NCBI RefSeq assembly: GCF_014596475.1
Contig: NZ_MECJ01000021.1
Location: forward strand, 1 to 64,000
Source: Streptomyces sp. CBMA152
GTDB taxonomy: Bacteria > Actinomycetota > Actinomycetes > Streptomycetales > Streptomycetaceae
Length of the DNA: 64,000 nucleotides
Direction of reading: 5' to 3'
Under the pieces are notes generated by a model. It saw only the letters and a program-made list of their open reading frames with translations. It was not told the DNA's origin and did no database searches. Both the position numbers and the translations under genes were made by a program. Of this stretch, positions 1 to 8,350 are shown in pieces (the first letter of the stretch is position 1; every line of letters begins with the position of its first letter).

Positions 1-956
1 ACCCAGCCGCGCGCGCGGTCCACGGCCTCGGGCCCGCACATCCGCTCGAAGGCCTGGACGGCGGCCTCGGCGACGGTCGGTGAACCGGTGCTCACGGCGG
101 CTTCGACCAGGTCCAGGACGCGGGCGTCGCGCGACTCGGCGAGGTAGTGCAGGGCGGCGCAGCGGGCGCCGTCGGAGCCGGTGCCGGCCGCTTCGACGAT
201 CGCCTCGCGGTCGTCGGGTCCGGCCACCGCGCCCAGGCAGCGGGCGGCGGGCAGCGACAGGTCGGCGCCGCGCTCGCGGCCCTCCTCGGCCCAGTGCAGG
301 ACCGCCGCGACGCTCCAGCCGGGGCGGGGTCCGGACGGCCGCATCTGGCGCTGCCAGCGGTCGAAGGACCCGGCTTCCTGGGCGGCGCGCACGCGCGCGC
401 CCACCGCGTCCCGCATGTCCTCGGCCCACAGCCGCCAGGGCCGGGGCTCGAAGGCGTCGCGGACGGTGGCCGCGAGTTCGGCGTCGCCCTCGGGGGTGCT
501 GGGGAAGCGGGCGAGGACGGAGTCGGCGAGGGCGCGCAGCCCGGCGTCGTCGTCGCGCAGCGCGAGCTCGTCGAGCGCCCAGCCCCAGTTGGCGCCGTGC
601 ACAGCGTACCGGCGCAGCAGCAGGAGCGCGTCGTCCCTGCCGTAGGAGGCGAGGTGGCCCAGGACCGCGAGGGCGAGCCCGGTGCGGTGCTCGTCGCCGT
701 CCAGGACGTCATCCGTACTGAACAGATGGGCCTCGATCTCGTCGAGTCCGCCGTCGAGATCCAGGTAGAGGCGCGCGTAGTACAGGGAGCGGTTCTCCAC
801 CTGCCAGTCGTGGCGGGGGTCGCTCAGTACACAGTGGTTCAGGGCCGCCAGGGCTTCTGGGCGCGGGGCGGCGAGCGCGTGCAGGGTGCCGTCGCCGCGG
901 CCCCTCTGCAGCAGGCCGAGCAGCGTACCGCTCGGCGCTATGACTGGATCGAACAT
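1..956 (-). CDS. HEAT-repeat protein, 3' end cut by window edge
   Basis: The reading frame starts at an ATG at 956, has a GAGG ribosome site about 8 bases upstream, and stays open to the left edge, giving 318 residues. The translation is rich in Ala, Leu and Asp/Glu, with repeated helical pairs such as the stretches around LAVLGHLASYGRDDALLLLR and CAALHYLAESRDARVLDLV. These resemble PBS-lyase-type HEAT repeats. There is no signal peptide or membrane segment, so it is probably a cytoplasmic scaffold or interaction protein. The partner is unknown. The ankyrin gene just upstream on the same strand is another repeat protein, but nothing links the two functionally. Confidence 0.75.
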   Translation of the reverse strand, partial: MFDPVIAPSGTLLGLLQRGRGDGTLHALAAPRPEALAALNHCVLSDPRHDWQVENRSLYYARLYLDLDGGLDEIEAHLFSTDDVLDGDEHRTGLALAVLGHLASYGRDDALLLLRRYAVHGANWGWALDELALRDDDAGLRALADSVLARFPSTPEGDAELAATVRDAFEPRPWRLWAEDMRDAVGARVRAAQEAGSFDRWQRQMRPSGPRPGWSVAAVLHWAEEGRERGADLSLPAARCLGAVAGPDDREAIVEAAGTGSDGARCAALHYLAESRDARVLDLVEAAVSTGSPTVAEAAVQAFERMCGPEAVDRARGW

Positions 957-1213
957 GGAAATAGCCTCACATCAAGCTGTCGACGCAACCGGGATTCGTG
1001 CCGTGCCCTAGTAGGCCGCGCGCCAACATGTTCGGCCGTCCGCCGTCTTCCGCTTGTTGTGGACCATCTTCCTGCCTCTCGTCGTGGCCCCCGATGTAAG
1101 GACCCTGCCCCGGATGTAGGGGCTCGTCGTCATGATGACCCAGGCATTTCGCCACCGCGACCACATTTACGAGCCCCTCTCACCAGGTACGCAGGGGGCA
1201 CCCGGCGCAAACC
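957..1213. other. Intergenic region between ankyrin and HEAT genes
   Basis: Both flanking genes read leftward, so this 257 bp stretch is the upstream region of the HEAT-repeat gene. It contains two direct copies of GATGTA followed by GG-type sequence, at 1093-1098 and 1113-1118, spaced 20 bp apart (about two helical turns). That could be a regulator site. I cannot identify a convincing -35/-10 pair, and no further gene is supported. Confidence 0.4.
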
Positions 1214-1606
1214 TCAGCGTTCGCCGAACAGTGCGAGCAGTTCGGCCTTGCCGAACATGCGTGCGGTATCCAGCGCGGACGGTGTCCCGGCGGAAGGATC
1301 GGCTCCGCCCGCGAGCAGGGCCTCGATCACCGCCTGCTCGCCCTTGAAGACCGCACCCGCGAGCGGGGTCTGGCCTCGGTCGTTGGGGCGGTCGGCCTCG
1401 GCACCGCGCGCGAGGAGCGCGGACACCGCCTGAGCGTGCCCGTGGTAGGCGGCGAGCATGACGAGCGTGTCGCCCTTCTCGTTGGTGAGGTTGGGCGAGA
1501 CCCCGGCGTCGACGTACGCGGCGAGCGCCTCGCTGTCGCCCCGGCGCGCCAGATCGAAGATCTTGGTCGCCAGCTCGACCACCTCGGGATCGAGGGCATC
1601 GCTCAT
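1214..1606 (-). CDS. Ankyrin-repeat protein
   Basis: A 130-residue cytoplasmic protein made almost entirely of ankyrin repeats. Repeat signatures include the LVMLAAYHGHAQAVSALL stretch and the QTPLAGAVFKGEQAVIEALL stretch, each followed by a G-A-D/E turn. The ATG at 1606 is preceded by an AAAGGCGG ribosome site. Proteins of this size and type are common in Streptomyces and are thought to act through protein-protein contacts. No catalytic residues are visible. It is transcribed divergently from smeA across a 323 bp gap, so shared regulation is possible but unproven. Confidence 0.85.
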   Translation of the reverse strand: MSDALDPEVVELATKIFDLARRGDSEALAAYVDAGVSPNLTNEKGDTLVMLAAYHGHAQAVSALLARGAEADRPNDRGQTPLAGAVFKGEQAVIEALLAGGADPSAGTPSALDTARMFGKAELLALFGER

Positions 1607-1929
1607 CGGACGGACCGCCTTTCACACCGCTGCGGCACCGCTCGGGGCGCCTGTGACCTGGCCCGTACGGCACCGGCGCCGTACGAGTGAATCGACAGGG
1701 TACTGCCCGCCGGAGCACATGACCCGGCCCGCCCGGGGCAGAGCTCACCGCGAGTGACGCCCACTCGCCCCGGCGGCCGCACAGTGTCCCGCTCCCGACC
1801 CCGTTCCGTATCCGCCACTCCAGTGAAAATCGCAGAATTTCACTCGATTGCAGCTTTTATCACATAGATACTTCCTGTGATCCTGGAAGAACTCATGGTG
1901 ACTGTCCCCCTCTACCAGGAGATCTCCTC
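1607..1929. promoter_or_regulatory. smeA upstream region with two inverted repeats
   Basis: This gap separates the leftward ankyrin gene from the rightward smeA gene. It holds an unusually AT-rich stretch around 1815-1885 with two inverted repeats: AGTGAAA...TTTCACT at 1822-1844 and ATCACA N11 TGTGAT at 1859-1881. A GTGTC pentamer, the complement of the WhiA core GACAC, lies at 1784-1788. The smeA ribosome site is embedded in the 12 bp palindrome AGGAGATCTCCT at 1917-1928. Sporulation-specific expression is known for the S. coelicolor smeA operon. The role of these particular sites is inference. Confidence 0.4.
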
Positions 1930-2124
1930 ATGATCCTGTCCATCTCCGGCGTCGTCCTGCTGGGCATCATCACCTTCCTCTTCTTCAAGAAGGACGGCCT
2001 CAAGCCGTCGCACGCCCTGGTCTGCTCGCTGTTCGGCTTCTACCTCGCGGGCACGGCCATCGCCCCGAGCATCAAGGCCGGGGGCCAGAGCCTCGCGAGC
2101 CTGCTGGGCGGGATCAAGTTCTGA
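1930..2124 (+). CDS. smeA: Small membrane protein SmeA
   Basis: A 64-residue protein with two hydrophobic segments, roughly residues 2-19 (ILSISGVVLLGIITFLFF) and 28-47, separated by a Lys-rich turn (KKDGLKPSH). It matches my memory of SmeA from S. coelicolor. There, SmeA is made in sporulating aerial hyphae and directs the FtsK-like protein SffA to sporulation septa. The gene directly precedes an SffA homologue with a 37 bp gap, the known pairing. The ATG at 1930 follows an AGGAG site. Similar genes also occur on Streptomyces plasmids beside Tra-like genes, so a transfer-related origin has been suggested. Confidence 0.88.
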   Translation: MILSISGVVLLGIITFLFFKKDGLKPSHALVCSLFGFYLAGTAIAPSIKAGGQSLASLLGGIKF

Positions 2125-2161
2125 CCTGCCGCAGTCCCCATCACCCCCACAGGAGACCGAC

Positions 2162-3718
2162 GTGGCCCGGCGACCGCTTCCCCGCATTCTGAGCAGCACC
2201 AGCGTCCCGATCGCCCGCAGCCGCGAGATCGCGCGCACGGCCGCCGACAGCGCCACCGACGTCCTCCATCCGCTCATCACGATCAGCCGCGGCCTGCGAC
2301 GGATCGCCGCCGGACTGCGGGGCCGGTGGGCCGCCACGCCCAAGGATCGGCGTGGTCCCGCGCTGTTCCTGGTGGCGGCCGTCGTCCTGGTGGTCGCGCT
2401 CATCCCGTACGGGCCGCTGCTCGCCCTGATCACGGTGATGGCCGCGGCCGCCTGGCAGGGCCGCGAACGCACCCCGGTGAAGACGGGGCCCGACGACGCG
2501 GAGCTGGGCCGTCTGAAGGCCCTCTACGAGGCTCTGGTGCCCTACTTCTCGGTACCGGAGGACCCCACTCCGCTCTTCGCCCACGGCGGCGAGTGGACGG
2601 CGGCCTTCAGTGAGTACGCGTTCGACGGCGCGGGCCGGGTCACCCACCTCGTGATCCGCTACCCCGCGTACTTCATGGACGGCGAGCCCGACTGCCGCGC
2701 CCGGATCGAGCAGCTGCTGCACGCCAAGTCGGGACGCGGCCGGGAGTACCGGTTCGAGTGGGACGAGGAGGGCAACCAGCTGGTCATGCGCGTTCTGGAC
2801 GCGCTCTCCACCTCGATCGCCGCCCAGCACTTCGTGGTCGGCCTGGGCGAGACCGTCCTCGGCTTCACCGACGCCGACGCGGTGCAGCGGACCGTGCCGG
2901 TCCTCGACGGCGAGGAGGGGCGGGACGCGCCGCCGGTCGTGTGGCGCACCGGCCCACGCTCCACCGAACCGCATCTGCTGGCCGTGGGCGAACCGGGCAG
3001 CGGCACGACGACGTTGCTGCGCTCCATCGCCCTCCAGGCGCTCCAGCACGGTGACGTGCTCGTGGTCGAGGGCAGCGGCACCGGTGAGTACGCGTGTCTG
3101 ACCGGGCGTACGGGAGTGCTCGCCGTGGAGTGCGGGCTCGCGGGGGCGCTCGCCACCCTGGAGTGGGCCGCGCACGAGACCGAGCGCCGGCTCATTTCCG
3201 CCAACCGCGCCCGCCAGGCCGGCCACCCGACCCCCGACGACATCAAGCGGCCGCTGTGGATCCTGCTCGACCGGCCCAGCGTCTTCGGTCATCTCGCGGC
3301 CGCCGACGGCCGCCCCGACCCGCAGCAGCTGCTCCAGACCCCGCTGCGGCACGGGCGCGCGGCGGGTGTGACGGTGGTGGTCGCCGAGCAGTTCGACAGC
3401 CTGGAGGCGCTGTCCGAGCCGGTACGCACGCACACGCGCGCGCGGGTCGTGCTCGGCCCGTGCACCACGGACCGGGCCGAGTCGGTGCTCGGCGCTCCGC
3501 CGCACACCACGCCGACCGCGGCCGTGCCGCCCGGCCGCGGCTACGCGCGCCTGGGCACCGGCCCGGTCCTGCGCCTCCAGGTCCCGGCGACCCCGGACCC
3601 GTACGACGACGCGACGAGCGAGGCGCACCGCCAGGCCGTCCTGGAGCTGCTGCCGGAGCGGGATCTTCCGGTCGAGGCGGTGCCCCGCGAGCAGGAGGCC
3701 GTACCGGCGGAGGGCTGA
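2162..3718 (+). CDS. sffA: FtsK/SpoIIIE-like septal protein SffA
   Basis: A 518-residue protein that starts at GTG 2162, with AGGAGA six bases upstream. Residues 1-60 are basic. A membrane region follows at about 72-105 (FLVAAVVLVVALIPYGPLLALITVMAAAAW), then a cytoplasmic region with an FtsK-type ATPase fold from about residue 260. The Walker A-like loop reads GEPGSGTTTL at 276-285, so the usual catalytic lysine is threonine (T282). A Walker B-like ILLD follows at about residue 364. In S. coelicolor, SffA accumulates at sporulation septa in a SmeA-dependent manner, and its function was reported as distinct from FtsK DNA pumping. The degenerate loop fits that. It is co-transcribed with smeA. 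Confidence 0.85.
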   Translation: MARRPLPRILSSTSVPIARSREIARTAADSATDVLHPLITISRGLRRIAAGLRGRWAATPKDRRGPALFLVAAVVLVVALIPYGPLLALITVMAAAAWQGRERTPVKTGPDDAELGRLKALYEALVPYFSVPEDPTPLFAHGGEWTAAFSEYAFDGAGRVTHLVIRYPAYFMDGEPDCRARIEQLLHAKSGRGREYRFEWDEEGNQLVMRVLDALSTSIAAQHFVVGLGETVLGFTDADAVQRTVPVLDGEEGRDAPPVVWRTGPRSTEPHLLAVGEPGSGTTTLLRSIALQALQHGDVLVVEGSGTGEYACLTGRTGVLAVECGLAGALATLEWAAHETERRLISANRARQAGHPTPDDIKRPLWILLDRPSVFGHLAAADGRPDPQQLLQTPLRHGRAAGVTVVVAEQFDSLEALSEPVRTHTRARVVLGPCTTDRAESVLGAPPHTTPTAAVPPGRGYARLGTGPVLRLQVPATPDPYDDATSEAHRQAVLELLPERDLPVEAVPREQEAVPAEG

Positions 3719-3766
3719 GGCACACGGCCGGGCGCCCCTCCTGCCGAAGGACCCCGGCCGACAGCC

Positions 3767-5263
3767 TCACGCCACGAACGTACGCGGCGACTCGCCCCCG
3801 TTGCTCGCGCCCTTCTCCACCAGCCGCGCCGCCGCCGCGAGCCGCGCGGCCGCTTCGTCCGCGACCGGCCCGCTCACCGTGAACGGCAGCCGTACATACC
3901 CCTCGAAGGCGCCGTCCACGCCGAACCGGGGGCCGGACGGGACGCGTACGCCGACCCGCTCCCCCACCTCCGCGAGGCGCGAGCCCGACACCCCGCCGGT
4001 GCGCACCCAGAGCGTGAGGCCGCCCACCGGCACGTCGAACTCCCACTCCGGCAGCTCCCGGCGCACCGCCGCGACCAGCGCGTCACGGTTCTCCCGGGCC
4101 TGCGCGCGGCGCAGGTCGACCGCCTGCTCCCAACCACCCGTCGCCATCAGCCAGTTGACGGCGAGCTGTTCCAGGACGGGCGTGCCGAGGTCGGCGTAGG
4201 CACGTGCCGCGACCAGGGAGCGGATGACGTCGGGGGCCGCGCGCACCCAGCCGATGCGCATGCCCGCCCAGAACGCCTTGCTCGCCGAGCCGACGGTGAG
4301 CACGGTCGAGCCCGCCGGGTCGAACGCGCAGACCGGGCGCGGCATGTCGACCTCGTCCAGCCACAGCTCCGACATGGTCTCGTCGACGACGAGCACCGTG
4401 CCGGCCGAACGGGCCGCGTCGACCAGGGCGCGGCGCTGGTCCTCGTCGGCGAGCGCCCCGGTCGGGTTGTGGAAGTCCGCGACGACATAGGCGAGCCGGG
4501 GCGCGGAGTCCCGCAGCACCTGCCGCCAGCGGGGCAGGTCCCAGCCGCTCAGGCCCTCGGCCATGGCGACCGGCACGAGCCGGGCCCCGGCCTCGCGCAT
4601 CAGCTGGAGGATGTTGGCGTACGAGGGCGACTCGACGGCGATCCGCTCGCCGCGCCCGGCGAAGAGATGGCAGATGGCGTCGATGGCGCCCATCGCGCCG
4701 GTGGTGACCATGATCTGCTCGGGCATCGTCGGGATGCCGCGCGCGGTGTAGCGGTCCGCGAGCCTCTGCCGCAGCGCGGGCAGCCCGGCCGGGTAGTCGC
4801 CGTGCGTGTGCGCGTACGGCGGCAGCTCCTCCAGGGCGCCCTGGACCGCGCGGGTCAGCCACGGCTCGGGCGCGGGCAGCGCCGCGCAGCCCAGGTCGAT
4901 CATCGAACCCAGTGACTCCGGCGGCAGCGGTTCCAGGCCGCGCGCGGGCAGCGGATTGCCCGCCGGGACCGCGGTCCAGCTGCCGGCGCCCCGGCGGGAC
5001 TCCAGGAACCCCTCGGAGCGCAGCGCCTCATAGGCGGCGGCGACGGTGGTGCGGCTCACCGAGAGCGCGAGGGCGAGCTCACGCTCGGCGGGCAGCCTCG
5101 CGGCCACCGGAACCCGGCCCTCCAGGACCAGGAGCCGGATCCCGTCGGCGAGTGCCCGGTAGGCGGGCGGCTTGCGCGCGCCCGTGCCCGCCGGGCGGGG
5201 CTGCTGTGCGTTGAGCTGACGGGCGAGCTGTGCCGGCCCGACCGCCGAGGTCCACTGCGCCAT
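3767..5263 (-). CDS. MocR-family regulator (GntR HTH plus aminotransferase fold), YczR-like
   Basis: A 498-residue protein. Residues about 30-95 form a GntR winged helix (RLPAERELALALSVSRTTV), and residues about 125-490 are a fold-type I aminotransferase domain. The PLP-binding lysine is K329 within VGSASKAFW. Such regulators sense PLP or a PLP adduct and control a neighbouring gene. I chose the ATG at 5263; the frame stays open 33 codons further upstream but without a good ribosome site. It is divergent from a YczE-like membrane protein, the arrangement known for YczR in Bacillus and actinobacteria. The shared 103 bp gap contains an inverted repeat, a likely operator. Confidence 0.9.
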   Translation of the reverse strand: MAQWTSAVGPAQLARQLNAQQPRPAGTGARKPPAYRALADGIRLLVLEGRVPVAARLPAERELALALSVSRTTVAAAYEALRSEGFLESRRGAGSWTAVPAGNPLPARGLEPLPPESLGSMIDLGCAALPAPEPWLTRAVQGALEELPPYAHTHGDYPAGLPALRQRLADRYTARGIPTMPEQIMVTTGAMGAIDAICHLFAGRGERIAVESPSYANILQLMREAGARLVPVAMAEGLSGWDLPRWRQVLRDSAPRLAYVVADFHNPTGALADEDQRRALVDAARSAGTVLVVDETMSELWLDEVDMPRPVCAFDPAGSTVLTVGSASKAFWAGMRIGWVRAAPDVIRSLVAARAYADLGTPVLEQLAVNWLMATGGWEQAVDLRRAQARENRDALVAAVRRELPEWEFDVPVGGLTLWVRTGGVSGSRLAEVGERVGVRVPSGPRFGVDGAFEGYVRLPFTVSGPVADEAAARLAAAARLVEKGASNGGESPRTFVA

Positions 5264-5294
5264 GGAAGTCAGTCCACCTTCCCCGAATTGGCCA

Positions 5295-5318
5295 TGGTTG
5301 GGATGGGTTTCCCAGCCA
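5295..5318. promoter_or_regulatory. Inverted repeat, candidate MocR/YczR operator
   Basis: TGGTTGGGA and TCCCAGCCA flank a six-base loop, with 8 of 9 arm positions complementary. The repeat lies in the gap between the divergent MocR gene and the YczE-like gene, where MocR regulators usually bind. Binding by this protein is inference. Confidence 0.4.
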
Positions 5319-5366
5319 CAGAGTGTCACGAGTCGGTCCACTACCACCAGACAGGGGGGCATTCAC

Positions 5367-6014
5367 GTGTCCACGCATCTCACCCGGAGGCTGCTTCAGC
5401 TCTACGTCGGCCTGGCGCTGTACGGCATCAGCGCCGCGCTGATGGTGCGCTGCGGTCTCGGGCTCGAACCGTGGGGCGTGCTGAACCAGGGGGTCGCCGA
5501 GCGCGCCGGGCTCAGCATGGGGACCGTCTCGATCGTCATCGGCGCGCTTGTCCTGCTGCTGTGGATCCCGATCCGGCAGCGGCCCGGCCTCGGCACGGTC
5601 TCCAATGTGTTCGCCATCGGCCTCGCGATGGACGCCACCCTGTCCCTCGTACCGGACATGCACGGCCTGCCCGCCGAGATCTCGATGATGGTCGCGGGCA
5701 TCGTCCTGAACGGCGGGGCGACCGGTCTGTACATCGCGGCCCGGTTCGGCCCCGGCCCGCGCGACGGTCTGATGACCGGGCTGCACCGGGCGACGGGTGG
5801 CTCCATCCGGCTGGTGCGTACCTCGATCGAGGTCGTCGTCGTGGCGACCGGCTTCCTGCTCGGCGGCACGGTCGGCGTCGGCACGGTCGCGTACGCCCTG
5901 GCCATCGGCCCGCTCGCCCAGTTCTTCCTGCGCCTGTTCGCCGTTCCCGAGCAGCCCACGCAACCGGTGGTCGTCACGGCGCCGACACCGGAGCGGGCGA
6001 TACTGCCCGGGTGA
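5367..6014 (+). CDS. YczE/YitT-like integral membrane protein
   Basis: A 215-residue polytopic membrane protein with about five or six hydrophobic segments (for example LLQLYVGLALYGISAALMV, VSIVIGALVLLLWIPI and IEVVVVATGFLLGGTVGVG). The family motif around GPGPRDGLMTGLHRATG is present. The start is GTG at 5367 behind a run of six G residues; an in-frame ATG exists at 5262 but overlaps the divergent regulator. Transport substrate unknown; B. subtilis YczE has been linked to surfactin-type lipopeptide production. Its partner is the divergent MocR gene. The stop overlaps the start of the next gene. Confidence 0.82.
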   Translation: MSTHLTRRLLQLYVGLALYGISAALMVRCGLGLEPWGVLNQGVAERAGLSMGTVSIVIGALVLLLWIPIRQRPGLGTVSNVFAIGLAMDATLSLVPDMHGLPAEISMMVAGIVLNGGATGLYIAARFGPGPRDGLMTGLHRATGGSIRLVRTSIEVVVVATGFLLGGTVGVGTVAYALAIGPLAQFFLRLFAVPEQPTQPVVVTAPTPERAILPG

Positions 6015-6775
6015 CTCGCGTACGCCACCCCTACCTCGACCACCCGACGCCGATCCCCTTCGCCCACCGGGGCGGGGCGGCGGACGGCATCGAGAACACC
6101 GCCGCCGCCTTCGCACGGGCGGCGGCGGCCGGTTTCCGCTACTTCGAGACCGACGTGCACACCACCGTCGACGGCCGCCTGGTCGCCTTCCACGACGCCA
6201 CCCTGGACCGGGTCACGGACGCGGTCGGCAGGATCGCCGATCTGCCCTGGGCCGAGGTCAGCCAGGCGCGGGTGGCGGGCCGCGAGCCGCTGCCGCTCTT
6301 CGAGGACCTGCTCGACGCGTTCCCGGACGCCCGCTGGAACGTCGACCTGAAGACCGGCTCCGCGCTCGTCCCGCTCGTCGAGCTGATCCGCCGCACCGAT
6401 TCCTGGGACCGGGTGTGCGTGGGCTCGTTCTCGGAGGCGCGCGTCGCCCGCGCGCAGCAACTGGCGGGCCCGCGCCTGGCGACCTCGTACGGCGTACGCG
6501 GCGTGACCGCCCTGCGGCTGCGCTCCTTCGGTGTGCCCGCGCCGCTGCGGCGGGGCGCGGTGTGCGCGCAGGTGCCCGAGTCCCAGTACGGGATCAAGGT
6601 GGTCGACCGCCGCTTCGTACGGACCGCGCACGCCCTGGGCCTGCAGGTACACGTATGGACAATCAATGATCCCGATCGGATGACGAAACTCCTGGATCTC
6701 GGGGTCGATGGCATCATGACCGATCATCTGGAGACGCTGCGCAAGGTACTGACCGACCGGGGAGTCTGGTTCTGA
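6011..6775 (+). CDS. Glycerophosphodiester phosphodiesterase
   Basis: A 254-residue GDPD-family enzyme that hydrolyses glycerophosphodiesters to glycerol-3-phosphate and an alcohol. The catalytic signatures are visible: AHRGGA near residue 18, FETDVHTTVDG near 45-55 with the metal-binding Glu and Asp and the catalytic His, and the C-terminal VWTINDPDRM segment. No signal peptide, so it probably acts in the cytoplasm. The GTG at 6011 overlaps the stop of the YczE-like gene by four bases (GTGA), so the two are translationally coupled. Confidence 0.92.
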   Translation: MTRVRHPYLDHPTPIPFAHRGGAADGIENTAAAFARAAAAGFRYFETDVHTTVDGRLVAFHDATLDRVTDAVGRIADLPWAEVSQARVAGREPLPLFEDLLDAFPDARWNVDLKTGSALVPLVELIRRTDSWDRVCVGSFSEARVARAQQLAGPRLATSYGVRGVTALRLRSFGVPAPLRRGAVCAQVPESQYGIKVVDRRFVRTAHALGLQVHVWTINDPDRMTKLLDLGVDGIMTDHLETLRKVLTDRGVWF

Positions 6776-6818
6776 CACCCCGCGCGCGCCCGACGGGGAC
6801 AAGCGAGAGGGCGCGGGT

Positions 6819-8183
6819 TTGACCGCCGAGACCATGGGCCGGGCCGCCGAGGCGGCGCCGGACACCGACCGCCGCCGCGAGCAACGCGGCTGGTATTTCT
6901 ACGACTTCGCGTGTTCGGTCTACTCCACGACCGTACTGACCGTGTTCCTCGGTCCGTATCTCACCGCGATCGCCAAGGACGCCGCCGACGCGGACGGCTT
7001 CGTCCACCCGCTGGGCGTCCCGGTCCGCGCCGGTTCGCTCTTCGCGTACGCGGTGTCGGCCTCGGTGATCCTCGCGGTGATCCTCATGCCGATGGTGGGC
7101 GCGGCCGCGGACCGTACGGGCCGCAAGAAGCCGCTGCTCGCGGCGGCCGCGTACACCGGGGCGGCGGCGACCACGGGCATGTTCTTCCTGGACGGCCACC
7201 GCTATCTGCTCGGCGCGGTGCTGCTGATCGTCGCCAATGCCTCGCTTTCGGTCTCGATGGTGCTCTACAACGCCTATCTGCCGCAGATCGCCGGTCCCGA
7301 GGAGCGCGACCAGGTCTCCTCGCGCGGCTGGGCCTTCGGCTACACCGCCGGCGCCTCGGTCCTGGTGCTGAACCTGATCCTCTACTCGGGCCACGACAGC
7401 TTCGGACTCTCCGAGGGCGCGGCCGTACGGATCTGTCTCGCCTCGGCGGGTCTGTGGTGGGGCGCCTTCACGCTCGTACCGCTGCGGACGCTGCGCGACC
7501 GGGGAGTGCCCGCTGGGCACACGCCCGCCGAGGGCCGGGTCGGCGCCGGGTGGCGGCAGCTGATCTCGACGCTGCGCGACATGCGCGCGCGTCCGCTGAC
7601 CCTGGCGTTCCTCTTCGCGTATCTGATCTACAACGACGGCGTGCAGACGGTGATCTCGCAGGCCTCGCTCTACGGCTCCGAGGAGCTGGGGCTCGGCCAG
7701 AACACGCTGATCGTCGCCGTGCTGCTGGTCCAGGTCCTCGCGGTGGCGGGGGCGCTCGGGATGGGCCGCCTCGCCCAGGCGTACGGCGCCAAGCGCACCA
7801 TCATGGGCTCGCTCGCGGTGTGGGCGGTCATCCTGGGCACCGGATTCTTCCTGCCCGCGCACTCGCCCGTGCTCTTCTTCCTTCTGGCGGGCGCCATCGG
7901 GACCGTGCTCGGCGGCAGCCAGGCGCTGTCGCGGTCGCTTTTCTCACACCTGGTGCCCAGCGGCAAGGAGGCCGAATACTTCTCGGCCTACGAGATGAGC
8001 GACCGTGGACTGAGCTGGCTGGGGCCACTGGTGTTCGGCCTCGCGTACCAGCTGACCGGGAGCTACCGGGATGCGATCATCTCTCTCGTACTGTTCTTCG
8101 GCGTCGGTTTCGTCCTGCTCGCCCGGGTGCCGGTGCGGGCCGCCATCGAGGCCGCCGGGAACCCTGTTCCGGCGCGGATTTAG
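6819..8183 (+). CDS. MFS transporter, UMF1-like
   Basis: A 454-residue protein with about twelve membrane segments, including VILAVILMPMVGAAADRTG with the MFS loop motif DRTGRKK, and a long central loop near residue 240. The GWYFYDFACSVYSTTVLTVF N-terminus is typical of the UMF1/Atg22-type major facilitator subgroup; substrate unknown. The start is taken as TTG at 6819 behind GAGAGGG; an ATG five codons later (6834) is the alternative. It follows the phosphodiesterase by 43 bp and may be in the same transcript. Confidence 0.87.
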   Translation: MTAETMGRAAEAAPDTDRRREQRGWYFYDFACSVYSTTVLTVFLGPYLTAIAKDAADADGFVHPLGVPVRAGSLFAYAVSASVILAVILMPMVGAAADRTGRKKPLLAAAAYTGAAATTGMFFLDGHRYLLGAVLLIVANASLSVSMVLYNAYLPQIAGPEERDQVSSRGWAFGYTAGASVLVLNLILYSGHDSFGLSEGAAVRICLASAGLWWGAFTLVPLRTLRDRGVPAGHTPAEGRVGAGWRQLISTLRDMRARPLTLAFLFAYLIYNDGVQTVISQASLYGSEELGLGQNTLIVAVLLVQVLAVAGALGMGRLAQAYGAKRTIMGSLAVWAVILGTGFFLPAHSPVLFFLLAGAIGTVLGGSQALSRSLFSHLVPSGKEAEYFSAYEMSDRGLSWLGPLVFGLAYQLTGSYRDAIISLVLFFGVGFVLLARVPVRAAIEAAGNPVPARI

Positions 8184-8350
8184 ACGTTGAAGTGAAAGGC
8201 CGGTAGTGTACGCCTTTGGCCTGCCAGGCGGACCGTTACTGCGTGCTCAAGTAGTGAAGACGCTGGGTGACATCTGCTGCCAGATGTGACAAACCGGGCA
8301 CTGGTGGGTACAACAAGGGGCGGCACGACGGCGACACATGACCCGCAACG

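Noticed and set aside
147..1433. Long plus-strand reading frame of 428 codons
   Set aside because: It is antisense to the HEAT and ankyrin genes, has low-complexity Gly/Arg/Val composition, and spans two genes and their gap, a typical high-GC shadow.
1930..3718. Integrated plasmid or AICE remnant carrying a Tra-like gene
   Set aside because: smeA-sffA resembles plasmid spd/tra pairs, but there is no integrase, attachment site, replication gene or tRNA, and the pair is known as a chromosomal sporulation locus.
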